Shown here piece after piece: positions 50,612-61,536 of a stretch of 64,000 nt of DNA. The translations under genes were made by a program, and so were the position numbers. The notes beneath the pieces are model-generated. The model saw only the letters and a program-made list of their open reading frames with translations. It ran no database searches and was not told the DNA's origin. The stretch spans positions 372,001 to 436,000 of the forward strand of contig BAXE01000001.1 of the NCBI GenBank assembly GCA_001310415.1. Reading direction: 5' to 3'. Position 1 is the stretch's first letter, and the number at the start of each line of letters is the position of its first letter. Source of the stretch: Enterovibrio sp. JCM 19048 (GTDB lineage Bacteria > Pseudomonadota > Gammaproteobacteria > Enterobacterales > Vibrionaceae).

Positions 50612-51286
50612 TTACTCCTTAACCAGAAACAGGATCAGCCGTTTGGGGCCGTGCGCGCCGTAAGCCAGGGTTTGCTGGATATCAGCCGTTTTAGACGGTC
50701 CAGAAATCAGCAGCATATTGGTTGGAGGACGTTCGCCCCAATTTCCCTGCTGCCAGAATGGCGACTGCATTAACTCGCTGAAATTTGAAACAATGTCAGA
50801 TTCGCGCAAAATGGCAATGTGCGTAGGTGGAACCAGTGACAAAGCTCGCGGTTCATTTTCTCCCGTCAGAACTGCGAGGGTTCCCGTATCCGCGATGGCG
50901 GCTTGAATCAGGTTGACGCTTGCATCGATGTTTTCAAACAGCGCAGTTTTAAATCCCTCGATTGGCTGGTCATAGACCTTGGCTTCTACATTCGGGCACG
51001 CTGCCTGAACTGTTTCCATGTAGGGATTTGTTTTTCCGAACAGCACGGAACCAAACTGATTGCTCTCAATGCAATTTATCAAGTCGCTTTCAAGGTTATT
51101 GCTGTCTGTACGGAAGATTTCCGTATGGCTTGCTTCCATACATCTTACCAGCCTCGCTACACGCTCATCAGCGTTGACGGACGACCAGGCTTGCCAATCA
51201 GGCATTTCATTCTGTTTGGTTTGCACGGGTGCGGCTTTTAGCTTGGCAAAGATGGCTTCACGCGCCTGTTGGCTTTTCGAATTCAT
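50612..51286 (-). CDS. lldG: Lactate utilisation protein LldG (LutC family)
   Basis: 224 residues from the ATG at 51286, which overlaps the lldF stop (TAATG). LUD domain: FGKTNPYMETVQ, ASVNLIQAAIADTGTLAVLT, ENEPRALSLVPPTHIAIL, NMLLISGPSKTADIQQTLAY, GAHGPKRLILFLV. Third subunit of the iron-sulfur L-lactate oxidising complex LldEFG (LutABC). Intact. Confidence 0.9.
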   Translation of the reverse strand: MNSKSQQAREAIFAKLKAAPVQTKQNEMPDWQAWSSVNADERVARLVRCMEASHTEIFRTDSNNLESDLINCIESNQFGSVLFGKTNPYMETVQAACPNVEAKVYDQPIEGFKTALFENIDASVNLIQAAIADTGTLAVLTGENEPRALSLVPPTHIAILRESDIVSNFSELMQSPFWQQGNWGERPPTNMLLISGPSKTADIQQTLAYGAHGPKRLILFLVKE

Positions 51287-52712
51287 TATTTGCCTCCCTG
51301 GCGTTTCGCCAACTTCGCTTTCAAAGATGTTTTCGCTAACTTGGGCTTCACCCTGCATTGGGTCCAATTGCCGAGATGTTCAGGGAGAATGCCATTCATT
51401 TTACGGGCGGCATTTAAACCGGCGTGATAAAAGGTCGGGTGAGTTGCAGCGAATACAAACCCCTTCATCGCTGCGATTTCTAAAGTATTGTGCGCGGCGT
51501 TTTGGCCATTCAATGGATCATGGTTTGGCTCAGCGTTGTGCTTTGATTCCTGTCTGAGGCGTTGCAGTAATGATGGGATCGGAATGCGTACCGGACAGAC
51601 TTCCTCACAGGCACCGCACATACTGGATGCCGTAATAAGGTTTTGCGTGCTGTCGATGCCCATCAAATGCGGTGAAATGATCTTTCCTATCGGGCCAGGG
51701 TAAACAGTGCCATAGGCGTGACCCCCAATGCGGGTATACACAGGGCAGTGGTTCATACAGGCACCGCAACGGATGCACTGAAGGGTCTTTCTCAGCTCGT
51801 TGTCGTGATACGCCTGCGTGCGTCCGTTATCGAGCAGGATAAGGTGCACTTCCTGTGGGCCATCAAGCTCGCCGTCTTTGCGGGGACTGCTGATCATGTT
51901 GAAATAGGTCGTGATGTTCTGACCTGTGGCAGAGCGGGTAAGGGCACTGTACAGGGGAGGAACATCTGACAAGAACTCCACCACTTTTTCAATCCCGGTA
52001 ATGGCAACATGCACCTTGGGGATGGTGGTACACATGCGGCCATTGCTTCATTTTCGACAAGACAAAGAGTGCCAGTTTCAGCCACAGCAAAGTTGACACC
52101 AGATACACCAATTTCTGCTTCCTGATAAGCTTTACGAAGTGCACTCCTGCCAGTCTGGATCAGACGGTCAACGTCGGTTGTGGGCTGAAAGTCAGAAATG
52201 TTGTGCTCAAAGGTATCTGACACCTGCTGTTTGTTTTTGTGGATAGCGGGCATGATGATGTGCGACGGGGTATCTCCATCCAGCTGGACGATATATTCCC
52301 CCATATCACTTTCCAGACAGCGTACGCCGTGCTTTTCCATGAAATGATTGAGGCCGATTTCCTCGCTCACCATGGATTTGCCTTTCACCATCAGTTTTGC
52401 CTGATGCTGCTTGGCGAGTGCGCTGAAAATCTCATTCGCTTCATCCGCGTTTTGCGCCCAATGCACCTGAATGCCATTTCGTTGCAGGTTTTGCTCCAGC
52501 TTTTCAAGCAATTCAGGCAACTTGCTCAAACAACGTTGGCGGATCGCTTCGGCGCGATCCCTGACGGCTTTTTCCTCCGCGGGGTCGGGAAAGGCATCAC
52601 GGCGTTTTCCTCGCAGGTAATCCATGGCACCGCGAAAGTTTTGGCGAAGTTCCTTGTCTGCCAGCGCTTCTTTCGCTTGCTGGTGGAAATGTTCTGGCGT
52701 GTTATGGCTCAT
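51286..52712 (-). CDS. lldF: Lactate utilisation iron-sulfur protein LldF (LutB family, frame break)
   Basis: About 475 residues. The N-terminal LUD domain runs to about 300 (KLMVKGKSMVSEEIGLNHFM, DGDTPSHIIMPAIHKNKQQV, GVSGVNFAVAETGTLCLVEN). Two 4Fe-4S motifs follow (CIRCGACMNHCPVY, CGACEEVCPVRIPI), then a helical tail. Near 52042 GAAGCAAT should be GAAGGCAAT; one G restores ENEGNGRMCTTIPKVHVAIT. The ATG at 52712 overlaps the lldE stop (ATGA) and the stop overlaps lldG, so EFG are translationally coupled. Confidence 0.93.
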
Positions 52713-53481
52713 TGGTTGCCTCCTTTCACGCCTGTGCGCTCGGCAAGAAAACTGGCGATGTGTTTACCCTTGAAGGTTTGCCCTTGATACTCAAGGCACC
52801 GTTGATGTTCAGCATGCAGCCCCAATCCGCACTGACGAATTCAGCCGCGCCAGTGCTGATCAGATTGTGGGATTTATCACCTACCATGGCTTCGCTGATG
52901 TTCGGGTGACGGACTGAAAAAGTACCGCCAAACCCACAGCATTCTTCTTCATACGCGGCATGCTTTACGTCTACGTTATCAAGTTGGCCGAGCAGGTGTT
53001 CGGTGTAGACATGAACGTTCATTTCGCGTCTGGCAGCGCAGGAGGTGTGCACCGAAACTGTTGTAGGCTCACCATTGTCCTTCAGTTCTACTCGGCAAAC
53101 ATTGGTCAGGAACTCGGTGAACTCAAATACACGGGAAGCAAAATCTCGCGCTTCGTTTTCGAGCGGGTGGCTTTCAAAAATCCGGGGGTAGTGGTGAACC
53201 ATCATGCCGCCACAGGATCCAGAAAGAATCACAACTGGAATGCGTTCGGAGAAAAGCGACATTTGATGCGCAGCAACAGTTCTGGCTTCTTCGGTATAAC
53301 CTGAGCTGTATGCCGGTTGCCCACAACAGGTTTGCTTGGGGACAAACTCAACATCAATCCCTTGCTGCTCAATCAGGGCAATCGCATCGATACCTGTATC
53401 GGGGTCAAAAGCATCAACAAGGCAGGTAGCGTAGAGGTAAACTTTTTGCGGTTTCGCAGGGTAAATTCGCGTGTGTTGCAT
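52709..53481 (-). CDS. lldE: Lactate utilisation protein LldE (LutA family, frame break)
   Basis: About 257 residues from the ATG at 53481 (GAGGA upstream; an earlier ATG at 53508 lacks one). Two CCG domains: QTCCGQPAYSSGYTEEAR and HTSCAARREM with EECCGFGGTFSVRHP. Near 52776 CCTTCAAG should be CCTTTCAAG; one T replaces a wrong-frame tail by FKGKHIASFLAERTGVKGGN and moves the stop to 52709. First gene of lldEFG-dld. The 210 bases upstream hold the promoter region; the regulator is not visible. Confidence 0.92.
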
Positions 53482-53676
53482 TGCTCGTCCTCGCAACATG
53501 GCATCCATTTAGGGTAGATGACGGCATTTCCACCGTTCTATTAATTGTTAGATAGTCAGCTTAAAGAGATGTGATATTGGGATAAATGGAAAATAATGAA
53601 TTAATTGTTTCTCAATTTAACGCAATAGAAACAAAGTGAATGCTGGGTTGATCAAAGCTTTTAACCGCGTTAACGT

Positions 53677-53706
53677 AAAAAGCGCCTGTTGTTAGGCGCT
53701 TTTTGG
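53677..53706. terminator. Terminator after the HDOD gene
   Basis: AAAAGCGCCT / AGGCGCTTTT with a GTTGTT loop. It lies 17 bases beyond the HDOD stop on the minus strand; T-runs on both sides. Confidence 0.8.
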
Positions 53707-53722
53707 TGAATGTGGCTTGTCC

Positions 53723-54547
53723 TTAGAGCAAAGAATTAGCCATGTCACGTCCGGTTCCCCGGGCTTCTTCAATCACATCGATAACATTCTCACTTAGCCC
53801 CAACATGCTGTATTCAAGTTGGTGGTTAAGCCAGGTGAGCTTGGCCTCTCCGTCAACGAGATCATCCCAATGGGCATCAACCTTAGCGGCAAAGTTAATG
53901 ATTGCGGCGAGTTGTGAGAACGAGTCGCCCTGGACTGCACGGTACTGATGGGCGATGGCATCGACGAGTGAATCTGCGAATTTCCAGTTACGTGCCAATG
54001 CGCCACCCAGTTCGGCATTGTCGGTATTCAGCACGATCTGCTGTGCCTCTGGCTTGGTTTTGCCGGTTTCGATGTGAAGTTCCACCTTGGAGGCTTTATC
54101 CGGGTAGGCGCTGTAAATCAGCAGATCCCCGATGTTATGAAGCATGCCTGCGGTGAACGCTTCGTTCTGGTCGGCTTTCACTTCCTTGGCGACCACTTTA
54201 CACAGCGTCGCGACTTCAAATGTTGTTGCCCAGAATTCGTTGAGGTCAAAGCCTTCAATTTCAGGGAAGGCACTCATCAACGCAGAAGCGGTCACCAAGG
54301 TTCTGATTGGGCTGAGACCCAATCGAATAACCGCTTCGTCAACCGAGGCGACAGAGCGACTGCGGCCAAAGTGGGCAGAATTAGAGAGTCTTAAAACTCG
54401 GGCGCTAATCACTTGGTCGAGCGCGATTTTGTTGGAGATCTGGCTCATGTCGGAGCCTTCACTATTAACAAGTTCCATCAGTTCTTGAACGACTTTTGGC
54501 ACTTTTGGAAGTTTGTCGATATGTTTTAGCAGTTGTTCTGTAGACAT
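53723..54547 (-). CDS. HDOD-domain signalling protein
   Basis: 274 residues, intact. MSTEQLLKHIDKLPKVPKVV, LDQVISARVLRLSNSAHFGR and IRLGLSPIRTLVTASALMSA give the HDOD helical domain; FTAGMLHNIGDLLIYSAYPD holds the HN pair in place of a full catalytic HD. HDOD proteins of vibrios act in motility, biofilm and c-di-GMP-linked regulation without enzymatic activity. Monocistronic. Bases 54548-54774 contain no gene. Confidence 0.85.
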   Translation of the reverse strand: MSTEQLLKHIDKLPKVPKVVQELMELVNSEGSDMSQISNKIALDQVISARVLRLSNSAHFGRSRSVASVDEAVIRLGLSPIRTLVTASALMSAFPEIEGFDLNEFWATTFEVATLCKVVAKEVKADQNEAFTAGMLHNIGDLLIYSAYPDKASKVELHIETGKTKPEAQQIVLNTDNAELGGALARNWKFADSLVDAIAHQYRAVQGDSFSQLAAIINFAAKVDAHWDDLVDGEAKLTWLNHQLEYSMLGLSENVIDVIEEARGTGRDMANSLL

Positions 54548-54774
54548 AGTTCGCTCCGCTGCTTTTGCCTTTCTCTAAATATAGAACAAGGTCTCAAAAG
54601 TGGGGTGCGAAATTGTAACTAAGACATTGACCTTAATGAGGATCCGCTACATCTATTCATGTTCCGGCATGACGAAAAGAAAGACCAAATGGAACGGGGG
54701 AAAATGAAAAGAGCCCGTTATAACTGGGCTCTTGGGGAATTTTGTGTTTACATCCCATTAACGAAATGGGCGGA

Positions 54775-55492
54775 TTATGCAGTCATGCTGGATAAAAATG
54801 TAGACTTGCGTTGGTTAAATTTATCTACCAGCGCTTCAACAGCTTGAGGTTCGAATTCACGCAAACCGCTACAAACCATTTTCTTTTTACCTTCGCCGAT
54901 CACTTCGCCATTTTCTTTAAAGCAAAACGCCAGTGTCACGGTGCCGCGTTTGCCTGATACTTCCATGACAGAATCGGTCAATTCCACGCTAGGGGAAGTA
55001 AAGTCGAGATGGTTGAAGTTAAGCTCCATACTCTCATACATCACAAGCGGGCGCTCTGTTGATCATCATGCCGCACTCTTCCATCAGTGGAACCATAATG
55101 TGCGGGAAGTTCATGCCAGAAAACTTCACATAGTTTTCCGCTACCTGAGCCGCTAAGGTTTCATCCAACTTAGAATCGCCACCGCGTTCCATGGTTAGGT
55201 AAAGCTTATCGTTGGCGTCGATCACTTCCAGATTGCCTTCGCTGTCTTCACGGAAGAGCAGACCAAGGTTGTCAGATATCATGCCAGCGAACGTGACGCG
55301 CATTTTCTGGCTGATCCCCGCTTTTGCCAGTAAAACAGCAAACAGCAAATCGCCGGGTACGCAGAATCTTTTGGCGTCCTCATCGTGAATTGGATTGAAA
55401 TCGCCCGCGATGATTTTGGCAAAATGACTGGCTTGTTGACGGGTAAAAACATACTGGCCGTCTTTATGAGAGAAATAGTTTTCTAACTGCAT
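54775..55492 (-). CDS. DUF3581-family protein (frame break)
   Basis: About 240 residues from the ATG at 55492 (MQLENYFSHKDGQYVFTRQQ). FAKIIAGDFNPIHDEDAKRF resembles the hot-dog active-site helix of dehydratases and thioesterases (DFNPIH). The second half has FTSPSVELTDSVMEVSGKRG and a basic C-terminus. Near 55058, after MMINR, one extra or two missing bases (AGAG for AGAGAG would fit) separate the halves. It is a two-repeat hot-dog protein of unknown substrate, common in vibrios. Monocistronic between HDOD and Nudix genes. Confidence 0.7.
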
Positions 55493-55607
55493 GATATCTA
55501 ATTGGTGGACTTCCACTGTTAACATTGCCCGCATTGTAACTGAGTGGGCAATAGATAATGGTCTAGCCAGTTGGACGCGGGTGAAGAATTTCGCGCCAGC
55601 TGGAACG

Positions 55608-56057
55608 TTAGAGAATATGACCCTGATAGATTTTGTCGAAGCTACGCGTTTGTAAGGCGCTGACCATGGTGCTTGGGAAAAAGAGCAAATCAGGCAGTTT
55701 TTCTAATGGCATCCAGACAATACCAATCTGGTCTTTATCCATGTCACTTGGCTGGGATATTTGGCGGAAGTGTTTTGCTTCAACAAACAACTCTATTTGG
55801 TGCAGGTGCTTGGGTAAGTAGGTGGTATCTAATTTGTCGGCGATCACTTCACGGACAAACAATACGTCTCCCATTTCAGCTTCACCACCGGTCTCTTCAA
55901 GCATTTCACGCTTAAAGGCTTGATCCAGCGTTTCATTGTGTTGGATACCGCCGCCGGGAAGAATATACCAAAGCCCGCGGTCGTCCCTGTGCTCGGCAAG
56001 TAGCAGGGTATCATCCCGGTAGCAGACGGCGCGCACGGACACGCGAAGAGGGTGCAT
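55608..56057 (-). CDS. Nudix hydrolase
   Basis: 149 residues, intact. The Nudix box GGGIQHNETLDQAFKREMLE continues ETGGEAEMG, a complete GX5EX7REUXEEXGU signature with the catalytic glutamates. The N-terminus VSVRAVCYRDDTLLLAEHRD is typical. The substrate cannot be deduced. It lies 70 bases after the GGDEF gene on the same strand. Confidence 0.88.
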   Translation of the reverse strand: MHPLRVSVRAVCYRDDTLLLAEHRDDRGLWYILPGGGIQHNETLDQAFKREMLEETGGEAEMGDVLFVREVIADKLDTTYLPKHLHQIELFVEAKHFRQISQPSDMDKDQIGIVWMPLEKLPDLLFFPSTMVSALQTRSFDKIYQGHIL

Positions 56058-56126
56058 ATCAACGTCCTGGTTGAAAGTAGGGTGGTTACGAGGTTAACCA
56101 ATATGTAGGGTGGAATCCATTAAAGG

Positions 56127-57750
56127 CTATTTCTGCACCGCTTCTTTTTCAAGGTGTTGATAGAACTTGAAGAAGTTTTTGCCGTTGTTTTTGACAAAAT
56201 ACATCGCTTCGTCAGCTTGCTCTATCAAGCCAGCGACGGCGATTTCATTGTCTGGGAATAAGCTGATACCAATACTGGAACCCACAGTCGCTGTCTGCTC
56301 GTGTCCAATTTCTACGGGAAGGGCAATCTGGAACTGAAGGTCTGAAGCTATATCAGAGACGGCAGTTTCATAGTTGGGGTTATAGGAAAAACCAATCAGG
56401 AATTCATCACCGCCCCAACGCGCCACCACATCCGAGCCTCGGAAGAACTGTTTATACGGGCTGCGACTTCGATAATCACCTTGTCACCGGCATCGTGACC
56501 GTATGTGTCATTGACGTGTTTGAATCCATCCAGGTCAATCATGAGGATGGCAAAGTTGCGCTGTTTCTTCTCTGATTCAACCAGTGAGCTTTCCAGTTTC
56601 GCCATCCCCGCGCGACGGTTGAGCAGTTGCGTGATGGATCGTGCTCGGCTTCGTAAATGATGTTTTGTTCACGCTCGGCCCGTTCTGTGATGTCATAAAC
56701 CACCACTTCCATCAAGCTGTCATCAGGATTGTTGATATCTTCGACTTTTGAAAACAGACAATGCACCCAACGGTCTGCCGCTCTTACTTTGTGTTTTAAC
56801 TGCACGTCCATGGCGCTGAATTGGTTACCGGGCTTTGCCCAGAATTCATCAATAAACTCTTTCATTTCCGCCGAATCGTTAAAATACGCGATGAAATCTG
56901 TTTTGTCGTAGCGGTCTGTGTCGACAATAAATGTTTGGCCGAGCAACCTGAGCAATGCGGGGTTGGCAACAATCAGTTCATTATTGCTGTCGATGAGCCC
57001 GATCCCGGCACTTGCGCGCTCGAAGATAAAACGGAATTTCTTCGACAGGTTTTCTGTTTCAGCGCGTAGTTCACGTTCATTGTCTATTTGTGTGTTTACT
57101 GCGTCGAGAAGGCCGTTTATATCGTCAACCAAAGCGCCAATCTCGTTTTGCTGGTGGGCGGCAGGTACTTCAATCCGTGTGGTGTCTCCAGGCGTGATCA
57201 AGTGAAAACGGTTGGCGATGTTTTTCATCGGCTCGGTCAGAATCCGGTTGACGATGATAAGGGTCAGCAATGTGATGATAACAAGGTAAAATAGCAGCAC
57301 GATGACCTGGATTTTCGCCAGGGAGATCGCATTGTCTTCAATGTATTGCTGATTTGGATAAATCAGCAGATCGCCGACGACTTCATTGGAGGCGAAGGGC
57401 GATGGAATGGGAAAGATGATGGCGGTTTCGGATTGGGCGAGGTTCTCAGAACCCGAAAAAGAGGCTGAAAGCCCATCCTGACTGGTTAACCGTGCCGCTG
57501 AAATAATGTCATTAGCTTCGAGGCCACGTAACACCTCTTCCGCCAGTTCTTTATTACCCAGATACATGGCGATAGAAGCGGTTTGTTCTACCGTAGTAAT
57601 GATCTGCTTGATCTGGCTTCGTGAACGGTCAACCTCTTCGTGGTAGGAGATATAGAACCATGCCAGGGAAGCGAGTATAGAGAAGAGGATTGCGCCACCG
57701 GCCACACCGGCGGCAACCCGAATATGAATGCGCTTATTGAGTATCTTCAA
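56127..57750 (-). CDS. Membrane sensor diguanylate cyclase (PAS-GGDEF, two frame breaks)
   Basis: About 541 residues. TM1 (AGGAILFSILASLAWFYI), a periplasmic sensor of about 120 residues (CHASE8-like in size), TM2 (VIVLLFYLVIITLLTLIIV), HAMP (RILTEPMKNIANRFH), PAS (FRFIFERASAGIGLIDSNNE, VVVYDITERAEREQ), then GGDEF. Breaks near 56637 (GATCCATC should be GATCCCATC) and 56443 (TCCGAGG should be TCCCGAGG) are one C short each. Repaired it reads HDPITQLLNRRAGMAKLE and RGSDVVARWGGDEFLIGF, with an intact GGDEF and the RxxD inhibitory site. The TTG at 57750 overlaps the upstream stop by 4 bases, coupling it to the binding-protein gene. Confidence 0.88.
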
Positions 57751-58167
57751 AACGATATACCACTTTTTAAACCGTCAACCAATTCCGATTCGTTTAAGTA
57801 TCCAATACCGTTTGTATTGTTCATGATGTAGTTAATGACGTCTTGTGAAGAGTCATTCGTCAATGGTGGTTCAGATTTACCCGCAAACAGCAGTCTTGCC
57901 CAATAGGCGTTTACCTGAGCGACCGACTTACCAACGAGTTTTTTATAGAACATTTCACGCAGCGGGCTATCTTCCGGCAAGTCTGTTGTTGAGGCAGCAC
58001 GGCCGTCCGGGTAGGCATTGTAGCGACCCATATAGAGATCAATCAGCTGGCGTGAAGAGAGCTGGCTGATAGGGTTGTCCTTGCTGACAACCACGACTAA
58101 CTCGGCATGATGGTGAACCCCATGCTAGCCAGGATACGGTGAGTAGTGCTAATACAAGTCTTTTCAT
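57747..58167 (-). CDS. Phosphate-binding-protein-like periplasmic protein (frame break)
   Basis: About 139 residues. Signal peptide MKRLVLALLTVSWLAW; near 58115 a G-run appears one base too long (or two too short). Beyond it the mature part reads AELVVVVSKDNPISQLSSRQ, LIDLYMGRYNAYPDG and SSQDVINYIMNNTNGIGYLN. This is the compact PstS/PBP-like half-domain often encoded beside GGDEF sensors. It lies 1 base after the porin gene and overlaps the GGDEF gene, so the three form one operon. A ligand-binding input for the cyclase is a reasonable inference. Confidence 0.78.
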
Positions 58168-58168
58168 A

Positions 58169-59427
58169 TCAGAACACAAAACTCAGGCTAATCGAGATAG
58201 TATCAATGTGGTCGGGCACTGGGGCATTGATACCCTCCAGCGAGTAAGACCACGCGCCAAATTTGTTGTCCAGCAACCAGGTACGTTCAATTTGTCCTTT
58301 GAGAGATAGTTGTGTGTTTATGTCGTAGCGAACACCGAACCCCAACGTTTCCTGATTTATTGTCCGCGCACTTACGGCACCTTTTAGCGTCTGGTAGGCG
58401 GAAGCAATTTGAGGAACAAGCAATGAGATAGCGGGAGGTGCTTCGACGGTATACAAGTCACCAACAGATTTGGCTTTAGAAGCAAAACCGTAGACTGTTG
58501 ATGAGTCAAAGGCTTTACCGACACTGATGTAGCCCGCTGCCAGATCTGGGAAGAAGGGCCATTCTGCATCGGAGTAACTGAGCTCGGACTGTACGTTCCA
58601 GTCACCGGTTTCGTAGTGCGCGCCGAGAGAGTAGTAGTAAAAACGGGTGTCAACAAACTGGAAATCATTCAGTGTGGACTGCAAAGAAGGCCATGCATAA
58701 AAAATGCTTGGGTCTTGGGAAAACAAAGCTGAGAGTTGCGCGGCTGGTTCGCCTTTCTTATTTTTCACCGTCGCCGCGGAACCAGAGAATGTCCAGCGGT
58801 CGATATAATAAGTCAGTCGGGTACCAAACAGGGGTGACAATGTCACATCTGTCGTGTTGGTTACGTTGTCAATTGCTACTTCGGACTGACCAGCATAGAA
58901 GCGGGTTTCCAGCATGCCATCCATGAATGGTGTGGTATATGCGATATCACCACCATCCAGTGTTGTGACCGGGATGTTGGAGTAAAAGTCTGTGATAGGT
59001 TTTGTCCAGAGATACGCGAAACCGACATCACGGTATTCCGAGAGCATGTAAAGCGGCGTTGCAATCCGTCCAACACGTATTGTGAGGTCAGGCGATGCGT
59101 TGTAGCGGAGGAATGCCAGGTAATCGTTTTGTTCAAATCGTTATTGATACGATCCTGTACGACACCTTGAATCACCGCATCCAGGTTATCCGTAAGGCTA
59201 GTGTTCATTTGCAAGCCTATAGACGAGCCCGTTTTCAAGCTCCAGGTGTCGAATACGCCCTCTTTTGTCAGATCATAGATATAGCCGAAATCTTTCGTAC
59301 CAGAATGGATCGCGCTGACGTTACCAAAACCGCTGAAATGCACGCCATCGTGCGCTGCTGCAATAGCAGGAGCGCATCCAATTATTGTCGTTGCAATCAG
59401 TGCGTATTTGAAAGGGGTTGGCAACAT
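58169..59427 (-). CDS. Outer-membrane beta-barrel protein (frame break)
   Basis: About 419 residues with a signal peptide (MLPTPFKYALIATTIIGCAP, cleavage near AAAHDG). Alternating beta-strands and a C-terminal phenylalanine (ISISLSFVF) mark an outer-membrane barrel. VHFSGFGNVSAIHSGTKDFG and YNASPDLTIRVGRIATPLYM recall porin-like proteins of vibrios. Near 59132 AACAAAACG is one A short; repaired it reads DLNKNDYLAFLRYNASPD. First gene of the barrel/binding-protein/GGDEF operon. The substrate is unknown. Confidence 0.78.
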
Positions 59428-59597
59428 AGTCCGGAATCATATTTAAGACATATTTAAACTATAAGACATATTTCGAATTTCTCCCGTAAATTCATCAATT
59501 CATATCAGTTTCGACCATGGTCTAGTCTCAGATCGCTGTTTTGCATTTTCCAACAATGATATAAAGGTTTTTAAACAAGACAGCAAAGGACCGTGTC

Positions 59598-60317
59598 ATG
59601 CATTTCCCTTATAAAAACATCGTGATACTTACTGGAGCCGGGATTTCTGCTGAATCTGGTATTCGTACTTTCCGCGCTCAGGATGGCCTTTGGGAAGAAC
59701 ACCATATTGAAGATGTCGCAACGCCGGAGGGTTTTGCACGCAATCCTGCGCTTGTCCAAAAATTTTACAATGAACGTCGCAGGCAGCTCCAATCAGAAGC
59801 TATTGAACCTAATGCTGCACATTTGGCACTGGCACGGTTAGAGGCTGAGTTGGATGGCAGTGTGACCGTGGTAACGCAAAATATCGATAACCTTCATGAG
59901 CGCGCGGGAAGCCAAAATATTCTTCACATGCATGGCGAGCTGTTGAAAGCACGTTGTGGGCAGTCCAAACAGGCCATTGAATGGAAAGAAGACATTAACG
60001 AAAGTGACCTCTGCCATTGTTGCCAAATGCCTTCACCACTTAGGCCACATGTTGTCTGGTTTGGAGAAATGCCATTGGAAATGGACAAAATCCATACGGC
60101 ATTGCTGGAGGCTGATCTGTTTATTTCAATTGGTACCTCCGGCGCAGTTTACCCGGCAGCAGGATTTGTGCATGAGGCTGCTATTCACGGCGCAAGAACC
60201 ATTGAAGTGAATTTGGAACCGAGTGCTGTAGAAAGCGAGTTCGACGAGAAGCGCTATGGCAGAGCGAGTGTTCTGGTGCCGGAATTGGTAAATGAGATTT
60301 TAGCGCTGCAGGATTAG
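59598..60317 (+). CDS. cobB: NAD-dependent protein deacylase (sirtuin)
   Basis: 239 residues, intact. Removes acetyl and succinyl groups from lysines, using NAD+. Sirtuin motifs are [40 protein letters not shown] with HG (catalytic His), the zinc-site cysteines (ARCGQ; LCHCC), [12 protein letters not shown] and [15 protein letters not shown]. Monocistronic, terminator at 60332. Bases 59428-59597 are the divergent promoter region with the barrel operon. Confidence 0.95.
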   Translation: MHFPYKNIVILTGAGISAESGIRTFRAQDGLWEEHHIEDVATPEGFARNPALVQKFYNERRRQLQSEAIEPNAAHLALARLEAELDGSVTVVTQNIDNLHERAGSQNILHMHGELLKARCGQSKQAIEWKEDINESDLCHCCQMPSPLRPHVVWFGEMPLEMDKIHTALLEADLFISIGTSGAVYPAAGFVHEAAIHGARTIEVNLEPSAVESEFDEKRYGRASVLVPELVNEILALQD

Positions 60318-60331
60318 CGCCTAAGGGAAAA

Positions 60332-60358
60332 AGAAAAGCGGCCTCGGCCGCTTTTCTC
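60332..60358. terminator. Terminator between cobB and potD
   Basis: AGAAAAGCGGCC / GGCCGCTTTTCT with a tiny TC loop, flanked by A-rich and T-rich tracts; it serves both convergent genes. Confidence 0.8.
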
Positions 60359-60370
60359 GTTTTTGTCAGG

Positions 60371-61412
60371 TTACTGGCCTGCTTTCAGCTTCTGGAAGTA
60401 TTCTTCGTAAAGCGTGTTTGCTTCGCCAACAGAGCTTTGCCATTCACCTTTTTCCATCACGTCTTGTGGTGGGTAGATGCTTGGATCGTCTTTAAATGCT
60501 TTTGGCAGAAGTGGGTAGCTGCTTTAACCGGTGTTGGGTAACCGATTTCAATCGCCAGGCGCGCTGCTACTTCAGGGCGTAGCAGGAAGTCGATCATCTT
60601 GTGTGCAGCATCTACGTTTTTCGCGCTTGAAGGGATTGCCAGGCTGTCCATCCAGAAGATCGCGCCTTCTTCAGGCCAAACGATATCAACCGGCGCACCT
60701 TCGCTGCGTGCGATGTATGCAGAACCGTTCCACAGCATGCCCAGTGCCACTTCACCGGCCATGTAAGGGTTAGCAGGGAAGTCTGAGTTGAACACCAGTA
60801 CGTTAGGCATAATCTTCTTCAGCTCTTCGTACGCGGCTTTGATTTCTTCTGGATTTGTAGTGTTTGCAGAATAGCCCAGCTTGGTCAGTGCAATGTGGAA
60901 GAACTCACGTGCGTCATCCATCATCAGCAGTTGGCCTTTGTAATCAGGCTCCACAGATCCGCCCACGAGTGCACACTGTCTTTCTCAATGAAATCTGTGT
61001 TCACACCAATACCGGTCGCACCCCAGATGTATGGCACTGAGTATTCGTTGTTTGGATCGAAAGGCTTGTCCAGGTTGTTTGGATCCAAACCATCGAAGTG
61101 TGGCAGTTTGCTCTTGTCGATTCTTTGCAGCATGCCTTCATCGCGCATCTTCTTCACATAGTAAGTTGACGGCACCACCAGATCGTAACCTTCTGGGTGG
61201 GTTTTCAGCTTGGCATACATGCTTTCATTTGACTCATAGGTTGAGTAAATGACCTTGATACCGGTTTCTTCGGTGAACTCTTCAAGTACTTCAGTTGGAA
61301 TGTATTCAGACCAGTTGTAGAAGTAGAGTTCATCTTCAGCAGCAATAGCAGCGTTGGAAAGGAGAGAGAAGGATAATGCGCTTCCCAGCACAAACTTAGA
61401 CCAGGGTTTCAT
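60371..61412 (-). CDS. potD: Spermidine/putrescine-binding protein PotD (two frame breaks)
   Basis: About 347 residues. Signal peptide MKPWSKFVLGSALSFSLLSN. Periplasmic binding fold: LYFYNWSEYIPTEVLEEFTE, YDLVVPSTYYVKKMRDEGML, PYIWGATGIGVNTDFIEKDS, NGSAYIARSEGAPVDIVWPE, EGAIFWMDSLAIPSSAKN. Breaks near 60959 (TGGAGC should be TGGGAGC, restoring DLWEPDYKG) and near 60518 (GCAGCTAC, one base short, restoring YPLLPKAFKDDPSIYPPQDV). It ends EEYFQKLKAGQ. ATG 61412 follows CAGGAG. Confidence 0.93.
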
Positions 61413-61500
61413 CGACAACTCCTGTAGTTTTTCGTTGGTATTGGTTAGTTAGAATAATGGCTGGAATGAACCAGCATGACTGAAAAATGCGAAAACACGA

Positions 61501-61530
61501 AAGGGGAGGTGTATAAACAGACCTCCCCTT
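61501..61530 (-). terminator. Hairpin in the potC-potD gap
   Basis: AAGGGGAGGT / ACCTCCCCTT, a perfect 10-base stem with a 10-base loop, followed on the minus strand by TTCGTGTTTTC. It lies between the potC stop (61537) and the potD start (61412). Partial termination or mRNA-end protection that sets the potD/potABC ratio is likely, but not proven. Confidence 0.6.
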
Positions 61531-61536
61531 AGGGTA

